A stretch of 64,000 nucleotides of DNA from Poriferisphaera corsica (GCF_007747445.1 NZ_CP036425.1:3518175-3582174), one strand, 5' to 3'. Numbered from the stretch's first letter, positions 41,615 through 51,237 are shown. Made by a program: numbers and translations. Notes: generated by a model not told the origin, from the sequence alone.

Positions 41615-43873
41615 TTATCCGATGAGGTTTTTGCCTTTGTCCTCATCATCTTCAGACACTTGGTTGCCGTGGACGATGATTGGGTCGATTTCGCCTTCGA
41701 TATTAACGTTACCGTTGGGATCGATAACACAAACTGGAATCTTATTCGCTTTCCAGTCTGCAAGCGGAAGGAGGGGCCAACGCTGGGGCGTGCTGCGGTT
41801 CGGCTCAACAGTAATATAAGCACCACCAGGAGCAAGGCGGTCAATAATTAAACGTGGGCCTGATAACAGATAGCCCATTGCTACCGCACCGCGCGGGTAG
41901 AAAGCAAGCTGATTATTGACGTAAGTGTCAATGTAGCCGAACGATTGGTATCGCGTATTGGACATGATCTGCATGTCCCAATAGCACTGGGCATGACCGG
42001 CTGGAATCCGCAGATAAACAGCAAGATGATCACGCCACATATTTTGCGAAACCCAAACATTATCAGGTTCAGCAGAAGTGTGTCCATTACCGTACTGAGA
42101 GTTATTCTCTCGGATCGCAGCAACGATGTCGGTTTTAACACGCTTGAGATCGAGAATATCAGGCTGCCCAATGATGTGCGGAAGGAAAGTACCGTTCGCA
42201 GAATAGATGGAATAGGCATCCCAGCCAGAATCTTGATTAAAGGTTACCATCTCGCCGGTTGCATCATCGATCATACCGAATGAATTTTTTTCAAGGCAGA
42301 CCGCATAATGATCAACCAGCCAAGCAGAGCGTTCAATTTTCGTAATCGCATCTTCCGCGATTTCTTCACACTCTTTGGCTAACTCCTTGTTAGGCGTTTG
42401 CTGAAGAATCGTTGAGACCGCACGAAGTGCAGCAACGCGCTTGACTGCAAGATAAGTCTGCTTTTTCGCGAACTGAGTTGCGTGATTCGCATCATCAATC
42501 GTGTTCGCATTGCCTTCAGAAGTGAATCCAGATCCATCCCGATCCACATATTTGAGATATGTCGCAAGTCGTTCGATGAGGCCTTGATGACGATGCGCGA
42601 CAGAGCGGTCGGCCGTCCAGTGCATATATGCCTGCAAAACAAGGAGGAATGAAGTCGCTTCCTCAACAGGCATGTCGTGCGGATAAGCTTGGCCAGTGAT
42701 TTGAGTCCCAACCCCAAGATCGTGTGGCATATACGAACCACCTGAGGGTTCGTGTGGAATTTCAAAAGCTGCCCATTGATCAATCTGCATCGCAAGCAAC
42801 CGCGGCCAAAGCGTGAGATACCAAAGCGAAACATTATACTCAACATCCAGCGCCGAATGATAGGTACAGTTACCTTCCCAAACAGAGAACCACTGCTTCA
42901 TCGGCCCTTTCTGGTCACGGATATCACACCAGAATGTGCTGCCAAGGAACGAGTGGAAAGACTGATTGATCAGATGACGACGAGCCCCACGTAGCGGGGC
43001 CTGTTCCATGATTTTTTCAAAACGTCGTGAATGCGCAAGCCAATCATCGCGATTAGCCACAGCGTCAGCCATAACCTCGTTGACGTCTAACCAATGGCTG
43101 CAATAGCGGTAGGTTGCGTCACGCATTTCAGAACCGTCTTGAACTTTCAGAATCGGATCACGTGTGTAGGCTGCCCAGATCAATCGCCACTTAATACCTG
43201 ATCCCGATTCGGAGATCGGAATTTCATACTCAAGCCCTACCCCATCATCGCCCGCAAACGCTTCATCCATGACCTCGCACCCCGGATTGAGGGATAGGAT
43301 GCGTTCCTGAACATGAACCGGATCCAGTTCTGCACCTTCTTTTGAAGAAGGACCATCCTGCGGGATCAAGTCATTTTCATAAGCAAGGTTGATCTGACCA
43401 TTCTTACCACCCTCACCCACCTTGACCGAAAGCTCGGTGTCGGGACGTTTGATACGGATAAAGAGTTTAACGCGCTCCGGACGTTCACCGCGATGCTCGC
43501 GCCAACGCCAACGATCGATTGGGTGGACACGCATTTCAAGATAAAACGCGGGAAGCAAACACAATTTTTCATCTTGCGGGTAGAAGATACTGTGAACATT
43601 AAACTCGAAGCGAAGACGATAATCTTCTGAGTAACCGCGGTAGGTGATGGAATTAACGCGTTCGAATTGTTCACAGTTACAGAGCTCTTTACCATCAACT
43701 GTAAATGGGAGCACGCGACGTGTACCGTCAGGCTCAACAAGGCCAACCTGCAAGTCAAGAGGCTTATCAAGTAAACGCCCCATCGCGCTATGCAACACCC
43801 GCTTCTTATAAGGTTCAAATAAGAACCCGAAGCGGCTACCCAACCTTGCCATTGTCCACGTCATTAATTGCAT
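41615..43873 (-). CDS. large (alpha/alpha)6-barrel enzyme, DUF4965 or GH116-like
   Basis: A 752-residue protein without a signal peptide, so cytoplasmic. The first 300 residues are beta-rich (LRFEFNVHSIFYPQDEKLCL, IKWRLIWAAYTRDPI). The C-terminal 430 residues alternate helices and carry motifs of an alpha/alpha toroid: TYHSALDVEYNVSLWYLTLW, GGSYMPHDLGVGTQITGQAY with PHDMPVEEATSFLLVLQAYM, TYLKYVDRDGSGFTSEGNA and NQDSGWDAYSIYSANGTFLP. PHDLG...MPVEE is like the glutaminase-type DUF4965 and some glycosidases (GH116, GH52), where acidic residues on this face act on sugars. The reaction here is not assigned. Single gene with no partner; ruvB is next and unrelated. Confidence 0.65.
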   Translation of the reverse strand: MQLMTWTMARLGSRFGFLFEPYKKRVLHSAMGRLLDKPLDLQVGLVEPDGTRRVLPFTVDGKELCNCEQFERVNSITYRGYSEDYRLRFEFNVHSIFYPQDEKLCLLPAFYLEMRVHPIDRWRWREHRGERPERVKLFIRIKRPDTELSVKVGEGGKNGQINLAYENDLIPQDGPSSKEGAELDPVHVQERILSLNPGCEVMDEAFAGDDGVGLEYEIPISESGSGIKWRLIWAAYTRDPILKVQDGSEMRDATYRYCSHWLDVNEVMADAVANRDDWLAHSRRFEKIMEQAPLRGARRHLINQSFHSFLGSTFWCDIRDQKGPMKQWFSVWEGNCTYHSALDVEYNVSLWYLTLWPRLLAMQIDQWAAFEIPHEPSGGSYMPHDLGVGTQITGQAYPHDMPVEEATSFLLVLQAYMHWTADRSVAHRHQGLIERLATYLKYVDRDGSGFTSEGNANTIDDANHATQFAKKQTYLAVKRVAALRAVSTILQQTPNKELAKECEEIAEDAITKIERSAWLVDHYAVCLEKNSFGMIDDATGEMVTFNQDSGWDAYSIYSANGTFLPHIIGQPDILDLKRVKTDIVAAIRENNSQYGNGHTSAEPDNVWVSQNMWRDHLAVYLRIPAGHAQCYWDMQIMSNTRYQSFGYIDTYVNNQLAFYPRGAVAMGYLLSGPRLIIDRLAPGGAYITVEPNRSTPQRWPLLPLADWKANKIPVCVIDPNGNVNIEGEIDPIIVHGNQVSEDDEDKGKNLIG

Positions 43874-44214
43874 AGGTTTAAATTCCCAGAGCCCTGAACG
43901 ATCACAGGTATTTTACCAATTCGCGATAAGTATGCTGTGAATTGTGCCAGCGAACCAGAACAGATGAAAGGGGGCGAGTCATCTACGTCATCGTGGGAAG
44001 ACATGCCAAGTGATCAACCATCTGTGAGGTACTCATGTTTCTCCTCTAAAGATTACTCAATTGAGAGCGAATCGTCACGTTTGTGCAAGCATAAACACAA
44101 TACTCATACCCACACCGGTCAATCATCGTCCGAATAACTGCGGTACTGCAGTATATCTCACGCATTGAGAAAAATCGCAAAAAGCCCGCTACTTCCCTCA
44201 ATTCACACATGTCC
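43874..44214. other. intergenic region between the (alpha/alpha)6 gene and cysteine desulfurase
   Basis: About 340 bases holding the promoter of the minus-strand gene at 41615-43873. No gene or repeat recognised. Confidence 0.4.
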
Positions 44215-45444
44215 TCAAATCGGCATCGTACGCTGCAACCGCGTCACCACTGCCACAACGGTCTCAATTGCATCCTCAATTTCTGCCTCGGTCGTATACC
44301 GGCTAAGCGAGAAGCGAACCGACCCGTGAGCCAAGGGTTCAGCAATTCCCATTGCGCGTAACACAGGACTAGCTTCTAAACTCCCACTACTGCACGCCGC
44401 CCCCGCACTGGCACACACACCTTTCTCACTCAACCCCACCAAAATTGCCTCCGCTTCAAGTCCTCGAAACGCGATGTTTGTCGTGTTCCACAAACGCTCT
44501 GCCCCCACGCAATTAACCACAGCCAACGGCTCTGTGCTCACGTCATTCAACTTCTCCAGCACCGATCGCTCAAAATGATCTCGCAAACCACGTAAGCGCT
44601 CAATACCATCAGCATCACCCACAAACGCACGCGCCAAATCTGCCGCTACACCCATTCCCACAATACCAATCGTGTTCTCAGTCCCAGCCCGTCGCTCACG
44701 TTCCTGCGGGCCACCTTTCTGCTGAGCCTTTAACCGAATCCCCGTCCGCAACCACAACACCCCCACACCCTTGGGCCCGTGAAACTTATGGCTCGCCAAC
44801 GTCAGCATATCCAGGTTCATCGCCTGCACATCCACTAACAACTTGCCCACGGCTTGTGTCGCATCCACATGAAAAACAATCTTCGTCCTGATCTGCTGAC
44901 GATCCGTCCAATCACGGGCTCGCTGTATCGCATCTGAAATCCCCTCCATATCCTGAATCGTACCCGTCTCATTATTGGCCCACTGGATCGTTATCAGGAT
45001 ATTCGCCGGCAACGCCTCTGCTCCAGCCACATCCTTGATCGCCTGCTCTAGTTGATTCGAATCGACCAAACCATCGATATCAGTTGGCAATTTAACAACC
45101 ACACAACCTTGCCTATCTAGAAAATCGACAGGCCCATGCACCGCAGAATGCTCGACCTGCGTCGTAATGATCGCCGACGGGGCTCCTGCAGGATTGATCA
45201 ACCCCAGCACCGCTAAATTATTCGCTTCAGTACCACCAGATGTGAAAATGAGTTCCGCAGGGCGACCACCAATAAGCCTTGCAACCTGCGTTCGCGCCAA
45301 TTCCAAACGCTGACGTACAGATTGCCCAAACCGGTGTACTGACGATGGGTTCGCCCAACCACTCTGGCTCATTTCTAACATCGCTTGCGTCACAGGCTCC
45401 GCAGGCATCGTTGTCGCATTATTATCGAGGTAGATCCAATCCAT
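44215..45444 (-). CDS. iscS: cysteine desulfurase, IscS/NifS type
   Basis: A 409-residue PLP enzyme giving sulfur from cysteine for Fe-S clusters and tRNA thiolation. Start chosen at 45444, the family's usual YLDNNATTMP being right behind it; the open frame continues 51 codons upstream. Motifs: FTSGGTEANNLAVLG, TQVEHSAVHGP, HVDATQAVGK, PLP lysine in ASHKFHGPKGVGVLW and the active cysteine in CASAGAACSSGSLEASPVLR. The CSSG loop points to group I (IscS/NifS), not SufS. The Fe-S assembly partners (iscU, iscR) are not adjacent. It is followed by the PAS kinase on the same strand, upstream. Confidence 0.94.
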   Translation of the reverse strand: MDWIYLDNNATTMPAEPVTQAMLEMSQSGWANPSSVHRFGQSVRQRLELARTQVARLIGGRPAELIFTSGGTEANNLAVLGLINPAGAPSAIITTQVEHSAVHGPVDFLDRQGCVVVKLPTDIDGLVDSNQLEQAIKDVAGAEALPANILITIQWANNETGTIQDMEGISDAIQRARDWTDRQQIRTKIVFHVDATQAVGKLLVDVQAMNLDMLTLASHKFHGPKGVGVLWLRTGIRLKAQQKGGPQERERRAGTENTIGIVGMGVAADLARAFVGDADGIERLRGLRDHFERSVLEKLNDVSTEPLAVVNCVGAERLWNTTNIAFRGLEAEAILVGLSEKGVCASAGAACSSGSLEASPVLRAMGIAEPLAHGSVRFSLSRYTTEAEIEDAIETVVAVVTRLQRTMPI

Positions 45445-45638
45445 CACCTTATTGTAGCCACGAGTTTCATAACCCCCTAATCCGCAGCAATCCGGAGCGG
45501 AATCACCGTCAAAACAAACCACCCCAATCAACCATTCAGAGCATTTAGCATAGTAACTCGCCACAGAAACAGAACCATCAGCAGGTTCGCAACACATATG
45601 CAGGAAATAGGCAACAGCCTGCTAATCAGCGCAAAAAT

Positions 45639-45660
45639 ATTTACGATAAATGCTCTACAG
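45639..45660 (+). repeat. intergenic repeat family C copy
   Basis: TATTTACGATAAATGCTCTA, matching TATTTACGAAAAACGCTCTA at 10982-11001 in 18 of 20 bases. Confidence 0.5.
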
Positions 45661-45662
45661 CT

Positions 45663-46805
45663 CTATATAAAACTACCTGCAAATGTACCCGGATCAACCG
45701 TTTCAATCTCCAGTGGAAACTCAAGAATATGATGATTGATATTGCCGTTCACAAACAGTTCACACTTTCCGCCTAGCTCATATTCCACAAAACCACGCAC
45801 GAGTTCTTCTGCCAATTTCGCGTAGTCATGCCTCCCACGCTCTCCATCCTTAATATGGCTGAAATTCTGCCGCCACGTCAACCGCAGAGTATGCCGATCT
45901 GGCTCACGCAGTACCTCCCAGATCAATTTCAATGTCCCTTTCACCCGGTGAATCGGAATGGCCTGCCCCTCAATATTATAAACCTCAAGCAGCGCCAAAA
46001 TCAGCGGCATCACCTGCCTCGGCTTCAACATCACCGCCGGCCCATCAATCACCACATTCAGCTTCCGTGAAATCATGTAATCCCGCGGCACAGCCAACCC
46101 ACGAAGCAAATCTCGAAAATCAATATCACCCCATCCCGTCTGAGCCAGCGCATCATGCACCATGCTCATCACCTGAATACGTCGTTGCATCGCATTCGCA
46201 AAACCATCCACCGTCTTACTCCGTTGGCTGGTCAGCTTCAACAAACTCAGCAAACCTGCCAAGTTGTTCCTCACACGATGATTCACTTCCATAACCAACT
46301 GACGGTTAGAGTTCGCCAAACGCTGATAATGTTCTTTCGATTCACGCAGCGATTGCTCCGAACCCATCCGCTCTGTGATATCTCGACAAACTCCCACCGT
46401 AAACGTGTGCGTCCCATCATCATTAAAAATCGGTGTCGATCGGCAACGAAACCAAACAATATCACCACGTGCATTAATAATGCGATAATTAATGTCCGTT
46501 GGCTCAGCATTCCTCACATCCGCGTAAAGCTGCTGAAAAATATCAATATCGTGTGGATGCACCATATTTCGAAACTTGTTGAAATCATCAAGTATCGTTG
46601 AGCTGTCGTAGCCCGTAATCTTCTGATACGCCGGCGACACATACACCGATCGCTGATTGATGACATCAAATACCCAAAACAAGTCATCAATATTCTCAAT
46701 GAGCATCTCGAAATACTTATTCTTATTCGCAAGCACATCGCTCGTCAGCTTGCTCACATCATCATGCTCAATGGATGTTATCTCTTGCCCAGCATCGCTT
46801 GGCAT
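45663..46805 (-). CDS. PAS domain histidine kinase-like protein with degenerate ATPase domain
   Basis: A 380-residue soluble protein. A PAS fold (about 25-150; LFWVFDVINQRSVYVSPAYQ KITGYDSS and VGVCRDITERMG) is followed by a HisKA_2-type dimerisation helix with the phospho-acceptor His in VMEVNHRVRNNLAGLLSLLK (about residue 176). The expected ATP-binding part (about 240-370) keeps the overall pattern (LAEELVRGFVEYELGGKCEL) but lacks a clear ELVTNA N-box and the Gly-x-Gly lid loop, so kinase activity is doubtful. Start at 46805, with GGGAG 7 bases upstream, rather than a TTG at 46826. No response regulator gene is adjacent. It may be a signal-sensing pseudokinase. Confidence 0.8.
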   Translation of the reverse strand: MPSDAGQEITSIEHDDVSKLTSDVLANKNKYFEMLIENIDDLFWVFDVINQRSVYVSPAYQKITGYDSSTILDDFNKFRNMVHPHDIDIFQQLYADVRNAEPTDINYRIINARGDIVWFRCRSTPIFNDDGTHTFTVGVCRDITERMGSEQSLRESKEHYQRLANSNRQLVMEVNHRVRNNLAGLLSLLKLTSQRSKTVDGFANAMQRRIQVMSMVHDALAQTGWGDIDFRDLLRGLAVPRDYMISRKLNVVIDGPAVMLKPRQVMPLILALLEVYNIEGQAIPIHRVKGTLKLIWEVLREPDRHTLRLTWRQNFSHIKDGERGRHDYAKLAEELVRGFVEYELGGKCELFVNGNINHHILEFPLEIETVDPGTFAGSFI

Positions 46806-47093
46806 ATCACCGCTCCCTGATAACAAGATTCATACACCGCAACGACTCTCATATGCAGACACGTCATCGTAACGACTGCCATACACAATTGGCAACTAAA
46901 ATTGTATTGATTATCAGAGAATCCTGAGACAGGTAAACCTTTGTTGAGCGATAGGTTAGCACGCTCCAGACTATAGCCCGGACTTCGCACCATCCCCACC
47001 ACAAACACACATACTCGCACACCCCGCCCACCCTGTTATCATACTGTTCCCGTTCTGGCCGATCCGCTCGGTTCTCGCCGGGCCTGTGACCAG
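46806..47093. other. intergenic region between the divergent PAS kinase and lysA
   Basis: About 290 bases with both promoters. GGCC...GGGCC at 47058-47083 can form a weak hairpin upstream of the lysA leader. No gene recognised. Confidence 0.4.
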
Positions 47094-47141
47094 TTTCGTC
47101 CGTGGAGACGCATTTTATGCTGTGGTGTGGACGAAAAGGAG
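47094..47141 (+). promoter_or_regulatory. lysA leader hairpin next to the ribosome binding site
   Basis: TTTCGTCC at 47094-47101 pairs perfectly with GGACGAAA at 47129-47136, and GCATTTTATGC forms a small inner hairpin at 47110-47120. The AGGAG of lysA follows at once (47137-47141). The structure could limit ribosome access. It is not a lysine riboswitch: too short and lacking the class's core. Confidence 0.45.
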
Positions 47142-47150
47142 CTTTTTCTC

Positions 47151-48452
47151 ATGGATTCATTTAACTACAAAAACGGTTCTCTCTTCTGCGAATCTGTCAA
47201 CGTCGACAAGCTCGTCGACCAAGTCGGTTCCCCCGCCTACATCTACTCCGCAGAAACCTTCCGTAACCACTACACCGCCCTTCGCGACGCTTTCGCCGAG
47301 GTCGACCCCATCATTTGCTACTCGATCAAATCCTGTGGCAACCTCCACATCATCAAACTCTTGGACTCACTCGGCTGTGGCATGGACACCGTCTCAGGCG
47401 GCGAAGTCTTCCGCGCCAAACAAGCCGGCGCCGACATGTCCAAAATCGTCTACGCCGGTGTAGGCAAAACCGATGCCGAAATCACCCTCGGCATCAACGA
47501 AGGCATCGGCTGGTTCAACATCGAATCAGAAGAAGAATTTGAAAACATCGCCCGCATCGCCGAAACCCTTGGCAAGCAAGCTCACGGTGCTCTTCGCGTC
47601 AACCCAGACATCTACGACCCAAAGACACACGTTAAAACCAACACGGGTAAAAAAGAAACCAAGTTCGGCGTCGACATCGAGCGCGCCAAGCAATTCTTCC
47701 GTTCCTACGGCAAAAACCAGCACTGCCGCCTCGACGCCATCCACCTCCACATTGGATCACCCATTTACTCACCTGATCCCTATGTCATGGCCATCGAAAA
47801 AGCACTCGTCCTCATCGACGAACTCCGCGCCGAAGGCTTCGAAGTCAACACACTCGACATCGGCGGCGGTTACGCAGCCGACTACGAAACAGGCAAATCG
47901 CCCTCATACAAAACATACGCCGACGCCATCGTTCCGCTCATCAAAGGCAAAGACCTCAAAATCATCATCGAGCCCGGCCGCACCATCTCCGGCAACTCAG
48001 GCATACTCGTCGGCGATGTCCAATACATCAAACAAGGCGGCAACAAAAAGTTCGCCATCCTCAACACCGGCATGCACCACCTCCTCCGCCCTGCCATGTA
48101 CGAAGCATTCCACTTCGTCTGGCCAACCGCCGTCGCACCCGAACACATGGTCACCGCACGTACCGACAACATGGATCTGCCCAACCTCGAAAAATTCGAC
48201 GTCGTTGGCCCCATCTGTGAATCCTCAGACACCATCGCCAAAGAACGCATGATCCCCGCCGTCAAACGCGGCGACCGCATCGCCATCTTCACCGCTGGCG
48301 CCTACGGCATGGTCATGGCCTCAAACTACAACGCCATGCCCCGCCCCGTCGAAGTCCTCGTCGATGGCACAGACGCCACCATCATCCGCAAACGCGAAAC
48401 CTACAACGACGTCGTCGCCCTCGAACGCGACACCGAGCAAGTCCTGCTCTAA
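47151..48452 (+). CDS. lysA: diaminopimelate decarboxylase LysA
   Basis: A 433-residue PLP enzyme (alanine racemase-type barrel plus beta domain) forming lysine from meso-diaminopimelate. Start at 47151, with AAGGAG 9 bases before. The PLP lysine is in ICYSIKSCGNLHII; other motifs are GMDTVSGGEVFRA, RVNPDI...KFGVDIERA, LHLHIGSPIYSPDPYV, LDIGGGYAADY, the phosphate loop EPGRTISGNSGIL, and the partner-chain cysteine in VGPICESSDTIAKE. Length is normal. Monocistronic, closed by the terminator 48492-48525. Confidence 0.95.
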   Translation: MDSFNYKNGSLFCESVNVDKLVDQVGSPAYIYSAETFRNHYTALRDAFAEVDPIICYSIKSCGNLHIIKLLDSLGCGMDTVSGGEVFRAKQAGADMSKIVYAGVGKTDAEITLGINEGIGWFNIESEEEFENIARIAETLGKQAHGALRVNPDIYDPKTHVKTNTGKKETKFGVDIERAKQFFRSYGKNQHCRLDAIHLHIGSPIYSPDPYVMAIEKALVLIDELRAEGFEVNTLDIGGGYAADYETGKSPSYKTYADAIVPLIKGKDLKIIIEPGRTISGNSGILVGDVQYIKQGGNKKFAILNTGMHHLLRPAMYEAFHFVWPTAVAPEHMVTARTDNMDLPNLEKFDVVGPICESSDTIAKERMIPAVKRGDRIAIFTAGAYGMVMASNYNAMPRPVEVLVDGTDATIIRKRETYNDVVALERDTEQVLL

Positions 48453-48491
48453 ACAACAATTTTCCCCACAAGAAATACCAACCTAACCACA

Positions 48492-48525
48492 CAAGCCCGC
48501 ACGCTCAGCGTGTGGGTTCTTTTTT
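48492..48525 (+). terminator. lysA terminator, a variant of the family A palindrome
   Basis: CAAG, arm CCCGCACGC, loop TCA, arm GCGTGTGGG (one G-U pair), TTC and six T. Its CAAGCCC start and stem match the intergenic palindrome family, but the ACC-GYY-GGT centre is changed. A sister without T run is at 52448-52477. Confidence 0.88.
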
Positions 48526-48847
48526 GATAACCACCTAACACTCGCCTTCTCAAGCCTCGCACCGCTGGTGCGGGGGTGTCATCCCATCCAATGCCACCCA
48601 CTTTCCATCCATCCCCCCGATCACCCCGATCATCCCTCACCTTTCCCCATTTCTGCTAATTTCCGCCTCCATCACCCCTCTTCTAGCAATCTCCCTTGCA
48701 TCCAACCCACACAAGTGCAAAATAGACCTGACCTTGTGATTGAAATAAATACGAATCACCTACGTCATACTAAACGGATACAGGGCATACACCTGTCCTA
48801 TATCCATTCGTCCCGGGCCACATCAACGGTTTTTCCAAGAGGTTGTC
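48526..48847. other. intergenic region upstream of the FHA-GspE gene
   Basis: About 320 bases. Contains a family A palindrome at 48551-48580 and CCC-rich sequence after it. The GspE-like gene has AGAGG 7 bases before its ATG. No other feature. Confidence 0.5.
48551..48580 (+). repeat. family A palindrome copy
   Basis: CAAG, CCTCGCACC, GCT, GGTGCGGGG, GTGTC. One T-G pair in the stem. Confidence 0.85.
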
Positions 48848-50650
48848 ATGCCACACATCGAAGTCGCACTACCCACAGGCATCAAACGTCTCACCCTTCC
48901 CACCACCTTCGGCAAGATCGTCACCATCGGTCGCAGCGCCGACAACGCGATCCCATTACCACACGACAATCTCGCCTCACGTCACCACGCTTCCATCACC
49001 CTCACCCCCGGCGGATACGTACTCGCCGACCACAACTCCTCCAACGGAACCCTCATCCAAGGCTTTGAAATCGTCAAAGTCGACCTCAACCACGGCATGT
49101 ACTTCCAAATCGGCAACACCCAATTCCGATTCCTCGAAGCTATCCCCGAACAAGCTGAAGCATTCCCCCAACCAACCACCGCCGCTGACCGCGCTTCCAC
49201 AGCTGCCGCAGCCACACAGCAGCCATCTGCCGCAACAACATCCTCCGCAGCCGGAGGCATCAAACTCAACCTCTCCGATCCCGTCGAATTCGACGACGAT
49301 CAGCTCGCAACTGATCCATATGCCGATGATGACGACCCCTACAACGAACCAGACGCCACCCCAACCTACGCCATCGGCTCAATCCCCGCACTCGCAACCA
49401 TCGGCCGCCACGTCCCATTCGACGCCTCCGCCATCGCACTCATCAACGCACGCGCTCAAATCGTCCACGATGCCGACGCCGACGACCAAGCCACCGCCGA
49501 AACACTCCAAATCCTCCGCATGCTTGTCTTTGGCTGCGTCCGTTCCGGAGCCTCCGACATCCACATCGAGCCCAAACGTGAAGGCAGCCTCATGCGTCTC
49601 CGTATCGACGGTGCCATGGTCGAAGTTTGTGCCATCACAACCGAAACCATGCGGCGCATCTTCTCACTCGTCAAAGTCCTCGGCGACATCGACATCTCCA
49701 AAAAATCAATCGTCCAGGAAGGTCACTTCTCCTCCAAAGTCCCCGGCCGCCGCATCGACTACCGCGTCTCTTTCACCCCCTCAATGTTTGGCCAGAAACT
49801 CGTCCTGCGTGTCCTAGACCCCGTTAACTCACCTCAACGCCTCCGCGATCTCGACCTCCCCGGCTGGATGTTCAACAACATCAAAGACGTTTCCAAGCAA
49901 AACACCGGCATGGTGCTCATGTGCGGCCCCACAGGCTCCGGCAAAACAACAACCCTCTACTCCATCCTCCGCCAAATCAACGCACAAATCCGCAACGTCA
50001 TCACCATCGAGGATCCCATCGAGTACGAGCTTCCCGGCATCACCCAGATCCCCGTCGACGATGGCCGCGAACAAACCTTCAACTCACTCCTCCGATCGTG
50101 CCTTCGCCAGGACCCCGACGTCATCGTCGTCGGCGAAATTCGCGACGCTGAAACCGCCACAACCGCCATGCAAGCCGCAACCACCGGCCACCTCGTCCTC
50201 TCAACCACTCACTCCAAAGACACCATCGGCACCGTCTTCCGCCTCCTCGACCTCGGCTGCGAACCCTACCTCGTCGCATCCACACTGAACATCGTCCTCG
50301 CACAACGCCTCGTACGTTCGCTCTGCCCACACTGTAAAGAGAAACGCAAAGCCACCTCCAACCAGATCCTCAAAATCGGCCGCACCATCGAAGGGGTCCC
50401 CCCACTACACGTACCTGTCGGATGCCCCCAGTGTTTCGGCACAGGCTACGCAGGACGCCGCGGCGTCTTCGAACTCCTCGTCGCAAACGACGAACTCCGC
50501 GACATCATCCTCAACAACCCCAACATGACCTCCATCAACAAAGCCCTCGAGATGACCATGTTCCGCTCACTCCGGGATGCAGGCATCGAGCTCATCATGA
50601 ACGGCGAAACCTCATGGGATGAAGTCGCACGCGTGGTTGGTTTCGAATAA
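48848..50650 (+). CDS. GspE/PilB-type secretion ATPase with an N-terminal FHA domain
   Basis: A 600-residue protein. Residues 1-100 are an FHA phosphothreonine-binding domain: VTIGRSADNAIPLPH, ASRHHASITL, SSNGTLIQG. An Ala/Pro linker follows; from about 190 it is a type II secretion / type IV pilus ATPase: VRSGASDIHIEPK, Walker A GPTGSGKTTTLYS, Asp box ITIEDPIEYEL, Walker B VIVVGEIRDAETA, His box TTGHLVLSTTHSKDTIGTVF, and the zinc clamp CPHC ... CPQC. Such ATPases extend pilus or pseudopilus fibres. The usual N1 domain is replaced by FHA, so assembly may be switched by Ser/Thr kinase signals. No gspF or other secretion genes are adjacent. A terminator follows. Confidence 0.92.
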   Translation: MPHIEVALPTGIKRLTLPTTFGKIVTIGRSADNAIPLPHDNLASRHHASITLTPGGYVLADHNSSNGTLIQGFEIVKVDLNHGMYFQIGNTQFRFLEAIPEQAEAFPQPTTAADRASTAAAATQQPSAATTSSAAGGIKLNLSDPVEFDDDQLATDPYADDDDPYNEPDATPTYAIGSIPALATIGRHVPFDASAIALINARAQIVHDADADDQATAETLQILRMLVFGCVRSGASDIHIEPKREGSLMRLRIDGAMVEVCAITTETMRRIFSLVKVLGDIDISKKSIVQEGHFSSKVPGRRIDYRVSFTPSMFGQKLVLRVLDPVNSPQRLRDLDLPGWMFNNIKDVSKQNTGMVLMCGPTGSGKTTTLYSILRQINAQIRNVITIEDPIEYELPGITQIPVDDGREQTFNSLLRSCLRQDPDVIVVGEIRDAETATTAMQAATTGHLVLSTTHSKDTIGTVFRLLDLGCEPYLVASTLNIVLAQRLVRSLCPHCKEKRKATSNQILKIGRTIEGVPPLHVPVGCPQCFGTGYAGRRGVFELLVANDELRDIILNNPNMTSINKALEMTMFRSLRDAGIELIMNGETSWDEVARVVGFE

Positions 50651-50693
50651 ATCACCCATCGACAAAACCGCTTTTTGTTAATTCAAATCACAC

Positions 50694-50720
50694 AAGGCCA
50701 AGCACACGCTTGGCCTTTTT
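50694..50720 (+). terminator. terminator of the FHA-GspE gene
   Basis: Perfect 10-base stem AAGGCCAAGC / GCTTGGCCTT with 4-nt loop, then TTT. It starts 44 bases after the stop. Confidence 0.92.
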
Positions 50721-51237
50721 CTATCCACCCATTAGCTAAATACTATTACCTAATGCTTCTCCCCATTCATGACTATAAAACATCCGCATTGATACTTATA
50801 TGACCTTCTCGCTCAACGTAATCAACCACTTTTCCACCTCTTCTCCACCACAACATGCTACCCTCTTAAACGCACACCAACGCTCAACATTTTCTCCACG
50901 CCTCCGGCATTCCCCACACCAAACACCCTATGATTCTGTTGAAATATACCGGTAAAAACAGTCAGGAAAAGAAGTTTGGCAATAACAAAGGATTTCACTA
51001 ACTTCTAATTCCAATTTTGCCGAAAAAACATTTGCACCCATGTCGATGCGCTATTAGCATTGATTAGAGCGGTTTGCGAATCCTCTTGGTCAACACGACT
51101 GAGTCGCAACGGCAACTGGCACACCAGCCTTTCTTTTCGCCGCAACGACCTATAACAGTCCCAAACCAATTGAACACGTAATCCGTTTCGAGGCGCGTGT
51201 GTATTTTGACTAGTTTCCTACCTCATTGGGGGTTGCT
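50721..51237. other. intergenic region ahead of the small 94-residue gene
   Basis: About 520 bases. A family C box TTAGAGCGGTTTGCGAA is at 51064-51080. No coding or RNA gene recognised. Confidence 0.45.

Noticed and set aside
47041-47150. Lysine riboswitch before lysA
   Set aside because: The leader is too short and lacks the five-stem core.
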